Part shown: positions 7,645 to 13,613 of the stretch, in pieces | Layout: each line of letters starts with the position of its first letter | Position numbering within the stretch: the first letter of the stretch is position 1 | NCBI GenBank assembly: GCA_016193385.1 | Contig: JACPSF010000226.1 | Span: 1 to 20,216 of the forward strand | Direction of reading: 5' to 3' | From: Deltaproteobacteria bacterium | GTDB lineage: Bacteria; Desulfobacterota_B; Binatia; UBA9968 | DNA length: 20,216 nucleotides | Program-made: the position numbers and the translations under genes | The notes under the pieces: generated by a model | The model's input: the letters and a program-made list of their open reading frames with translations, nothing else | Databases searched by the model: none | Told to the model about the DNA's origin: nothing

Positions 7645-8279
7645 CGGAAGGCTCTGACTGTGCGGTTTTCGATCCTTTGCCATTTGCCGTCTCCCGAGAA
7701 GACTTCCGAGGAGATCAGCAACTGCTCCGGGTCTTGGCTGTAATGCAGGGTGAAATATTCTGCGTCCTCGTTAAACACGGAAGCGACATAGGCCGTGGAC
7801 TTGTCCGCAATGACGATATTCATGGCCCTGATGTATTTGGTGCGCTTCTGAATGACTTCGGTCCCCTTCTTCAACGCCTCGAACATGTCCCCTCGATTGA
7901 AGCGCTTGATGAAATTGAATATCTTCTCCGCGCCGATCCTCCCTTTTTCAGAGATTCGGACCCCTCGCAATTCACCGTTGAAGATGAAGACATAGGGTTC
8001 GTCGACGAAGGGCATATTATTCTCCACCGCGATCCCTTCATCCTTGAAGGCGCTTCGGGCGTGCCCCACCAGCAATCTGGTGGTCCCGAACCGGCTTAGA
8101 TCATCTTCCCAGATGGGCTTGATGTTCTTGTAAACTCTCCACTGGCCGTTTTCCAGGTAGGCGCATCCCCAGCCGTGGCCTTGAAATTCCTTGCTCTGCC
8201 TTGCGATGTGGGCGAGTCGTCGGAGATGCTCTGGGATGCTGAAGTTTTTATCGGCTCTAACGAGCAGTAGTCGGCACAT
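7641..8279 (-). CDS. Class II glutamine amidotransferase-like protein inside the LysW operon
   Basis: A 212-residue single-domain Ntn-type amidotransferase resembling YafJ/Gn-AT II proteins. Cys2, exposed after Met removal, would be the nucleophile. HGWGCAYLENG (35-45), VGHARSA (71-77, conserved Arg75) and FNGEL (100-104, oxyanion-hole Asn101-Gly102) are present. The usual TDSE segment, whose Asp binds the alpha-amino group of glutamine, reads IGAE (115-118). There is no synthetase domain to receive ammonia. The gene starts two bases after the lysY stop and its TGA overlaps the lysZ ATG, so it is an integral operon member. Its role is unknown: it may supply ammonia, hydrolyse an amide or modify a LysW conjugate. 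Confidence 0.85.
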   Translation of the reverse strand: MCRLLLVRADKNFSIPEHLRRLAHIARQSKEFQGHGWGCAYLENGQWRVYKNIKPIWEDDLSRFGTTRLLVGHARSAFKDEGIAVENNMPFVDEPYVFIFNGELRGVRISEKGRIGAEKIFNFIKRFNRGDMFEALKKGTEVIQKRTKYIRAMNIVIADKSTAYVASVFNEDAEYFTLHYSQDPEQLLISSEVFSGDGKWQRIENRTVRAFR

Positions 8280-8281
8280 GA

Positions 8282-9328
8282 TCAGATGGGATGGAGCCCG
8301 GGAAATTCCAGCCCTTCGGTCTCTTCGAACCCGTGCATGATGTTGAAGGCCTGAACCGCTTGCCCCGCGGCCCCCTTCATGAGGTTATCGATCGCGCTGA
8401 TAACGACCAGGCGGTTTGACTTCTCGTCTTTACTGAAGCCGATGTCGCAGTAGTTCGTTCCCGCGAGCCATTTCGGCTCGGGATATCGGTGGGTCCCGTC
8501 GCTTTCCTTAACAATTCTGATGAAGGGCTCTTGGCCATAGATCTGGCGAAGAACCTTCCAGATGTCTTTCTCCTCGAGCGGATCGTTCAAGAAGACGTGG
8601 GCCGTGGCGAGCGCCCCGCGAACCATCTCGATGGAAGTGACCGATAGGTGGATCTGTACGGCCTTCCCGAAACTCAGCTCCTGGACGATCTCCGCGCCGT
8701 GGCGGTGGTTGGTGGGCATGAAGGACCGGACCGCGCCGCTCCGCTCGGGATGGTGGGATGCCGCGCTCGGGGTGTTTCCGCCCTCGCTGGATCCTACTTT
8801 GACTTCGACGACCGTTCGCTCGAGGTCGACGAGACCGAGCTTGAAGAAGGGGTACAATCCCAGGATGGTGACCGTCGCGTTGCAGCCGGCGCTGGAGATC
8901 AAGCTGGCCTGCCTCATCTCCTCTCGGTGCAATTCCGGGAGGCCGTAGACAAATTCCTTGAGCAGCTCGGGGCACGCATGACGCTTGCCGTACCAATCCT
9001 CATAATCCCTCTCCCGATGCAGCCGGAAGTCCGCGCTCAAGTCGATGATCCTGGGCGCGAGGGTTTTCAACTCCCGGATTCTCTCCATGGAACTCCCGTG
9101 GGGAAGCGATAAAAACAGCACGTCGCAGGGCCGGAGGTCGCTGAGTTTGGAAAATTGCAGTTGCGTTCTTTTTCGCAGATTGGGGTGCGCCTTGAGAATA
9201 TTTTTCCCGGCCAAACTTTCCGAGGTCACTTGGGAGATCTCCACCTTTCCATGGAAGAGGAGCAGCCGCAAGAGCTCGCCCCCCACGTAGCCGGAACCCC
9301 CGGCGATCGAGGCCTTGACTCTATCCAC
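8282..9328 (-). CDS. lysY: LysY: LysW-aminoadipyl/glutamyl phosphate reductase
   Basis: An ArgC-like NADPH-dependent reductase of 348 residues that converts the LysW-bound acyl phosphate to the semialdehyde. The Rossmann start [18 protein letters not shown] (6-23) carries the GxxGYVG dinucleotide motif. The catalytic Cys149 sits in SSAGCNATV. The active-site region [20 protein letters not shown] (179-198) and [10 protein letters not shown] (205-214, with histidines) match the LysY/ArgC family. The start is a GTG at 9328 overlapping the end of lysX by eight bases (lysX stop TAG 9321-9323). LysY proteins differ from classical ArgC in accepting the carrier-protein substrate, and the operon context supports LysY. 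Confidence 0.94.
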   Translation of the reverse strand: MDRVKASIAGGSGYVGGELLRLLLFHGKVEISQVTSESLAGKNILKAHPNLRKRTQLQFSKLSDLRPCDVLFLSLPHGSSMERIRELKTLAPRIIDLSADFRLHRERDYEDWYGKRHACPELLKEFVYGLPELHREEMRQASLISSAGCNATVTILGLYPFFKLGLVDLERTVVEVKVGSSEGGNTPSAASHHPERSGAVRSFMPTNHRHGAEIVQELSFGKAVQIHLSVTSIEMVRGALATAHVFLNDPLEEKDIWKVLRQIYGQEPFIRIVKESDGTHRYPEPKWLAGTNYCDIGFSKDEKSNRLVVISAIDNLMKGAAGQAVQAFNIMHGFEETEGLEFPGLHPI

Positions 9329-10181
9329 GAACTTGCCCCGTGGCCGCCTGGAGCACGTAATCCACGATGCGTTGAGGAATGTTCACGCCTGTGGGGCCGA
9401 TGCTGTTGCGGAATTCCATGGTGTAGTTCACTTCGTTGACGAGAAGACCATCGTCGGTCTCGAAGAGATCGACCGCCACGATCCCACCCCCTACGGCCGT
9501 GGCCGCCCTGACGGAGATCGTTTTCAGCTCATCGGTCAGCGGGCAATTTTTCGCGACTCCGCCTCTGGCCGTGTTGGTGATCCAGTGCTCCGAGAACCTG
9601 TAGATGGCGGCGATACAGTCGTCGCCAATGACGAAGCTCCGGATATCGCGCCCTTTTTTTTCAATGTACTTTTGTATGTAGAAGATGGAATGATGATAGG
9701 TGCCCAGGGTGACTTTGTGCTCGAGAACGGTCTCTGCGGCATCTCGGTCGTTGACCTTCGATAGCAGCCTTCCCCAGGATCCGACCGCCGGCTTCAAGAC
9801 CACCGGGTAGCCCATCTCTTCGATCGCCTGTAGCGCAGACTCTTCCGTGAAGGCGATGCGAACTTCAGGCTGCGGGATCTTATGATCTTGGAGAGAGATC
9901 GAGGTCAAGATTTTATCGCCGCAGATGGAAGCGACTTTGGATGAGTTAATGCACTGGATTCCCGCGCTTTCGAAGAGCCGAAGGGCATGAAGGGCCCGAG
10001 AATGGTTGATGCATCTCTCGAGGACTATGTCGAAAGGGAACTGATCCTTTCCCAGGTTGTAAAGCAGCTTACGGTCATCCACCATGAGCAGTTCCACCCC
10101 ATCCCGGCTGTGGAATTCATGGAGCAGGAGCTTTTACTCGGGGCGGATCAAAGAATGCAGGAAGGGGATCTTGATGCTCAT
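9321..10181 (-). CDS. lysX: LysX: LysW-amino acid ligase, interrupted by an in-frame TAA at codon 16
   Basis: ATP-grasp ligase that joins the alpha-amino group of 2-aminoadipate (or glutamate in ArgX) to the C-terminal Glu of LysW. Family motifs are intact: [50 protein letters not shown] and [13 protein letters not shown]. The conserved N-terminus is also encoded: ATG 10181 overlaps the lysW stop as ATGA and gives [15 protein letters not shown]. The next in-frame codon is TAA (10136-10134), followed directly by [12 protein letters not shown]. Without that stop the gene would be 286 codons, normal for LysX (about 280). The part after the stop can start only at GTG 10097, giving 258 residues without the first beta-strand. 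A base error, a true nonsense mutation or readthrough are all possible. Confidence 0.88.
10134..10136 (-). other. lysX: In-frame ochre codon within lysX
   Basis: The codon between GAG (10137-10139) and AAG (10131-10133) is TAA. By my recollection of Thermus LysX, where IRPDERML aligns with IRPE-stop-KLL, the position normally holds an acidic residue. One base change from GAA would create it. TAA is used as a normal stop elsewhere in the window (lysJ, the M20 gene, formate-THF ligase), so a reassigned code is unlikely. Confidence 0.85.
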
Positions 10182-10342
10182 TCGCCCCAGTCTTCCTCTT
10201 CCTTGGGTGCTTCCGCAATCGTGAACGGATTGACACCGGTGACCTCGAGCTCGGATCCGCACTCGCCACACGCGATGAGCTCTCCTTGGACGGTGTCAGC
10301 TCCTAAGTTCACCGTGCCGCCGCAAACCGGGCACTCAACCAT
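10178..10342 (-). CDS. lysW: LysW amino-group carrier protein, 54 aa
   Basis: A 54-residue acidic carrier protein. The N-terminal zinc ribbon has MVECPVCGG and ACGECGSELEV, giving two CxxC pairs at C4/C7 and C25/C28. The C-terminus ends in the family hallmark EDWGE, whose final Glu54 gamma-carboxylate carries the amino acid. ATG 10342 has GGAGG about six bases upstream. The TGA overlaps the lysX ATG. It is the first gene of the operon and leads all downstream steps by presenting the substrate to LysX, LysZ, LysY and LysJ. The carrier also protects the alpha-amino group from cyclisation. Identification is very secure despite its small size. Confidence 0.97.
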   Translation of the reverse strand: MVECPVCGGTVNLGADTVQGELIACGECGSELEVTGVNPFTIAEAPKEEEDWGE

Positions 10343-10655
10343 TTGCAACCTCCAGGTGGTATATCGAGCTTTCCGCAGGTCGGGGAAACCCCTTTATATT
10401 GTAACCGCGCCGAATCTGGCCTAAACAAGGGTAGCTATTGCGCACAAGATACATTTTCTCCTTGACCACCTCAAGTCTCCGGTTACCCTCCTAGCGTGGG
10501 CAAGCATCTGGCGGGCGGAGGATCGACCCCGGCCCGCGCGGACTCGAAAAATCCTTGCATGAAATAGCCCAAAATCGGGAGATCTTCTTGCCGGCTCCGG
10601 CCGGCTGGATTATCATGCTTCGAAGACAGCGTGAGCCGATGCAGGAGGGAGAACG
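10343..10655. other. 313-bp divergent intergenic region
   Basis: Separates the minus-strand LysW operon from the plus-strand thioesterase gene. It holds a candidate promoter for the operon at 10398-10428 and a GGGG-AAA-CCCC hairpin (10382-10392) near the expected 5' end of that transcript. A short GCCGGC-TCCG-GCCGGC inverted repeat (10590-10605) lies on the thioesterase side. No gene was recognised; a minus-strand frame from 10491 runs antisense to the thioesterase gene. Confidence 0.5.
10398..10428 (-). promoter_or_regulatory. Candidate promoter of the LysW operon
   Basis: On the minus strand, TTGTTT (10423-10428) and TACAAT (10398-10403) are 19 bases apart, followed by AT-rich TATAAA. The spacing is a little long. 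The -10 lies about 55 bases before the lysW ATG, leaving a short leader with a small GC hairpin. Confidence 0.4.
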
Positions 10656-11042
10656 GTGATGAAAAAGGGCGCAGCCGCTGGCCTGACGCACGAACAAACC
10701 TGGGTGGTCACCCCGGAGATGGGAGTTCAACACTTCGGTCCTGGCGTTCCTACGGTGCTTTCCACGCCGTCCATGATCAGCATGATGGAGCGTACCTGCG
10801 TGGAGCTTCTGACACCTTACATGGAGGAAGACGAGCAGAGCGTCGGCTTCCACGTGGACGTAAAGCATTTGGCCCCGACGAGGATGGGACAGAGCGTCAC
10901 CATCACGGCAAGACTCGAGGAAGCCAAGGAGGGGCGGTTTCGCTTTGCCGTGGAGGCTACCAATGATCAGGGCGCGAAGATTGGAACGGGATCTCACCGA
11001 AGGGCGCTGATCAAGCTCAAGCAGTTCACCAGTCATTCGTGA
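10656..11042 (+). CDS. FlK-like hotdog-fold acyl-CoA thioesterase
   Basis: A 128-residue hotdog-fold thioesterase of the fluoroacetyl-CoA thioesterase-like family. Key positions match the FlK catalytic set in identity and spacing: T37 (FlK T42), E45 (E50) and H71 (H76). They sit in STPSMISMMERTCVELL and VDVKHLAPTRMG, followed by IGTGSHRRALIKL near the C-terminus. The start is GTG 10656 or ATG 10659; AGGAGG at 10643-10648 is seven or ten bases upstream, respectively. The amidohydrolase gene begins 34 bases downstream on the same strand, so they are probably cotranscribed. Most members of this family hydrolyse ordinary small acyl-CoAs, so activity on fluoroacetyl-CoA is not implied. Confidence 0.85.
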   Translation: MMKKGAAAGLTHEQTWVVTPEMGVQHFGPGVPTVLSTPSMISMMERTCVELLTPYMEEDEQSVGFHVDVKHLAPTRMGQSVTITARLEEAKEGRFRFAVEATNDQGAKIGTGSHRRALIKLKQFTSHS

Positions 11043-11076
11043 AAAAGCTCTCGCAGGATTACTTTGAGGATAAGCC

Positions 11077-12030
11077 ATGATCATTGATACGCACTTTCAC
11101 GCCTTTCCCGGGAAGTATCTCGAACTGCTGCCCGAGGTCTCAAAAAACGACGTCAGAGGGGTGGGGTTCCGGGCCTTCGATCACCAAGAATATCTGGATG
11201 TCATGGACAAGTATGGCATAGACATTGGCGTCCTCTCCTGCACCGCGGGGAAGATCATCGAAGAAAGGGGAGACAGGAGCAGGGCCCTGGGGCTGTGCAG
11301 GCTGATCAACGACTCCTTTGCGGAGGCTCACGCCAAGTATCCCCAGCGATTCAAGGCATTCGCAAGGCTCCCCATGGTTGACATGGATGACTGCCTGCGT
11401 GAGTTGGCGCGGTGCTTTGACGAGCTGGGCATGCACGGGGTCATGCTTCCCACCAATATTTCCGGAAAATATCTCGATGAGGCGGAATTCAAGCTCTTTT
11501 GGGATGCGATCGACACGGCTGGAAGGCCTCTGTTCCTCCACCCCACCAATGCCCCCTGCCAGTCCAACTGGAATAAATATTCTTTGCACCAGAAGATCCT
11601 GTGGCCCACGGACACCACTTTGGCCGTGTCCCGAATCGTTTACAGCGGGATTTTCGATCGCTACCCGAGGCTCAAGCTCATCGCGGCCCATCTCGGCGGG
11701 ATGATCCTTGTCTACCTCGACCGGCTGAACTGGCGGGAAGGCAATCCGGAGTGCAAGCTTGAGCCGGAAGAGTATTTTAAGAAACTTTACTACGATACCG
11801 CAGGACCGATTCGGGCGTCCTTCATCAAGCTCGCCTGCGATACGGTCGGGCCGGACCGGATCCTTTTCGGCGCCGACTATCCGCACGGAAGGGGTGGACG
11901 GGACGATCAGTTCTATCCCATGACGCTGAAGGCCATGGATGAGCTCGACATTGCCAAAGAGGAAAAAGAGAAGATCTACTTTAGGAACGCGAAAAGCCTT
12001 TTCGGCTTCGAAGAGGGTTATCCTGACTGA
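11077..12030 (+). CDS. Amidohydrolase (ACMSD-type decarboxylase/hydrolase family)
   Basis: A TIM-barrel metal enzyme of 317 residues in the amidohydrolase-2 group, which includes aminocarboxymuconate-semialdehyde decarboxylase and gamma-resorcylate decarboxylase. The metal-ligand set is visible: H6 and H8 in IIDTHFHAF, H155 in FLHPTN, H205 in AAHLGGM and D267 in LFGADYPHG. ATG 11077 follows GAGGA a few bases upstream and puts the HxH motif at the usual N-terminal place. It probably forms a transcript with the thioesterase just upstream. The reaction may be a non-oxidative decarboxylation or a ring/amide hydrolysis; the substrate is unknown. Confidence 0.9.
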   Translation: MIIDTHFHAFPGKYLELLPEVSKNDVRGVGFRAFDHQEYLDVMDKYGIDIGVLSCTAGKIIEERGDRSRALGLCRLINDSFAEAHAKYPQRFKAFARLPMVDMDDCLRELARCFDELGMHGVMLPTNISGKYLDEAEFKLFWDAIDTAGRPLFLHPTNAPCQSNWNKYSLHQKILWPTDTTLAVSRIVYSGIFDRYPRLKLIAAHLGGMILVYLDRLNWREGNPECKLEPEEYFKKLYYDTAGPIRASFIKLACDTVGPDRILFGADYPHGRGGRDDQFYPMTLKAMDELDIAKEEKEKIYFRNAKSLFGFEEGYPD

Positions 12031-12215
12031 CCGCCGGTGTGACTCTCAATCTATCCATACAAATCCCTCCTTTTTTCCCCTAGGGTCGTGAATGGATGAA
12101 TTGAGGAAGGTGTGTACCAAGTCCCTCGCATTTTTAACCGGTTGATGTGGCGCAGGATCTGTTGAATCGCGATTTGCTAGAGGTTACCAAATCACGAAAA
12201 GCGTAGGACAGGAGT

Positions 12216-12228
12216 GCCAAAATTTGGC
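12216..12228. promoter_or_regulatory. 13-base palindrome upstream of the M20 gene promoter
   Basis: GCCAAAATTTGGC is a perfect odd palindrome 24 bases upstream of the candidate -35 box. Its position suits a regulator-binding site, but nothing identifies the regulator. Confidence 0.3.
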
Positions 12229-12252
12229 CAAATCCGCTGGCTCATCCTTAGG

Positions 12253-12280
12253 TTGACACAGGCACTCCCTGTTGGATACT
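12253..12280 (+). promoter_or_regulatory. Candidate sigma-70 promoter of the M20 gene
   Basis: Consensus TTGACA (12253-12258) and GATACT (12275-12280) are separated by 16 bases, about 35 bases before the ATG at 12315. Confidence 0.5.
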
Positions 12281-12301
12281 CTTCCGTCCGAAAATGCCGA
12301 T

Positions 12302-12310
12302 AGGAGGTGA
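12302..12310 (+). promoter_or_regulatory. Strong Shine-Dalgarno fixing the M20 gene start
   Basis: AGGAGGTGA, full complementarity to the 16S rRNA tail, ends four bases before ATG 12315. It excludes the in-frame ATG at 12294, which lies upstream of the site. Confidence 0.85.
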
Positions 12311-12314
12311 ACAC

Positions 12315-13604
12315 ATGCATACCGACAAAAGCATCATCGATAAGGTTCTTGGATACATCGACCGCGAGGAGCTGGCCCGGCTCGCCATGGACGTCGTCAG
12401 CATACCGAGCCCGACCGGGAGCGAGGGAGAAGTAGCAAGGTTCATTCAAGATTGGCTCAAAAAACAGGGGATCGAGGTTTTCCTCCAGGAAATCGAGAAG
12501 GACCGCTACAACGTCGTGGGGCATCTGCGCGGAAAGGGCGGCGGCCCGACGCTTCTTTACAACGGGCACATGGACACGGCCCTGGCCGGTACCCAGGAAG
12601 ATCTCCTGATCACCGGCGGGACGCGACCCGAGTGGCAGGCCCTGGCGACGCGGGAGGGTGAGGTCATCCGCGGCAGCGGTATCGTGAACGACAAGGGGCC
12701 GCTCGTGTGCACGCTCATCATGGCGAAGGCGCTGAAGCACAGCGGCGTGCCGCTCATGGGGGACATTATCGTAACCGGAGTGGCCGGAGAGATCGGGCGG
12801 TCTCAGGTGGACCAGTATCAAGGTCCGGCTTACCGGGGCAAGGGCTTGGGCGCGCGCTTTCTCGTCACGCATGGGATCGCCGCCGATTATGCCGTGGTGG
12901 TGGAGCCCTCTCAGCTTCGCATCACCTGGGCCCAGTGCGGGGCGGTGTTCATCAAGATCACGACCTACGGGGAGCCTATGTACGCTCCGTTCGTCGACCA
13001 TCCGCTTTCTCTCAAGGAGAGCAAGAATGCGGTCGTCAAGATGACGGCGATCGTCCCCGCACTCGAGGAGTGGGCACGCCGGTATGAGAAGGAGCACCGC
13101 TATGAATTCAAGGGTGGCACGATGATCCCGAAGGTCAATATCGGTTCGATTTTCGGCGGCGCGCCCTTCAAGCCCAACTTCTCGCCCGCTGTTTGTAACC
13201 TTTACGTGGAGGCCTTCATGACCCCGGGTCAGCGGGCCATCGGGGTTCTCCGGGAGGTCAAAGAGATCTTGAGCGGCACTGGGGTCGAGGCGACCTGCTC
13301 GCTTTTTCTCTCCGTGAACGGTTATGAGGCCAACGGGGCCGAGCCCCTGGTCGAGACAATGGAGGAGGCCCACCTGTACGTGCGCGGCCGCAAGCCCGAG
13401 CCGATCCGGAGCGCTTTCACGAGCACGTACGCTGACCTCACGGTCTTCATCGAGGTGGGCATCCCCGCGATAAAATGCGGTCCGGCACCGGAGGATCCGG
13501 ACGCGAAGCCGGCCACCGGCGAGATGCAGAAGATCGACGACCTCCTCGCCGCGACCAAAATGTACGCCATCACCTCCCTGGAGATCGCCAACCGCAAGCT
13601 GTAA
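12315..13604 (+). CDS. M20-family metallohydrolase (ArgE/DapE-like), atypical metal site
   Basis: A 429-residue member of the M20 amidohydrolase/peptidase family. Recognisable parts are LLYNGHMDTAL (81-90, metal ligand H85 and D87), SGIVNDKGPLV (121-131, bridging D126), the presumed catalytic Glu159 in GVAGEIG, and VVEPSQ (E198). The family normally has Glu-Glu at 159-160 and a C-terminal His; here they read Glu-Ile and, in KPATGEMQKIDDL, Thr401. These two missing residues are ligands of one metal ion in carboxypeptidase G2. About 20 residues are added after E159 (QVDQYQGPAYRGKGLGARF). The enzyme may be mono-metal or have changed activity. It ends nine bases from the convergent formate-THF ligase gene. 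Substrate unknown. Confidence 0.88.
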   Translation: MHTDKSIIDKVLGYIDREELARLAMDVVSIPSPTGSEGEVARFIQDWLKKQGIEVFLQEIEKDRYNVVGHLRGKGGGPTLLYNGHMDTALAGTQEDLLITGGTRPEWQALATREGEVIRGSGIVNDKGPLVCTLIMAKALKHSGVPLMGDIIVTGVAGEIGRSQVDQYQGPAYRGKGLGARFLVTHGIAADYAVVVEPSQLRITWAQCGAVFIKITTYGEPMYAPFVDHPLSLKESKNAVVKMTAIVPALEEWARRYEKEHRYEFKGGTMIPKVNIGSIFGGAPFKPNFSPAVCNLYVEAFMTPGQRAIGVLREVKEILSGTGVEATCSLFLSVNGYEANGAEPLVETMEEAHLYVRGRKPEPIRSAFTSTYADLTVFIEVGIPAIKCGPAPEDPDAKPATGEMQKIDDLLAATKMYAITSLEIANRKL

Positions 13605-13613
13605 GGAGGGGGG

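Noticed and set aside
10134..10136. Reassigned stop codon (alternative genetic code) as an explanation for the lysX TAA
   Set aside because: TAA is used as a normal terminator by other genes in the window, and no other gene here contains internal TAA codons.
10656..11042. Calling the thioesterase a fluoroacetate-resistance gene
   Set aside because: The catalytic triad is shared by many family members with other acyl-CoA substrates, and no organofluorine genes are nearby.
10491..11084. 197-residue minus-strand frame upstream of lysW
   Set aside because: Covers the thioesterase on the opposite strand and has low-quality Arg/His/Ser-rich sequence.
11140..11886. 248-residue minus-strand frame
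   Set aside because: Antisense to the amidohydrolase, which has all its metal ligands on the plus strand.
12192..13373. 393-residue open frame on the minus strand
   Set aside because: It runs antisense to the well-supported M20 gene, has Arg/His/Pro-rich composition typical of shadow frames in GC-rich DNA, and matches no family.
12315..13604. Assigning the M20 gene as the missing LysK
   Set aside because: It lies on the opposite strand with its own promoter, differs in metal ligands, and its sequence gives no specific sign of acting on LysW conjugates.
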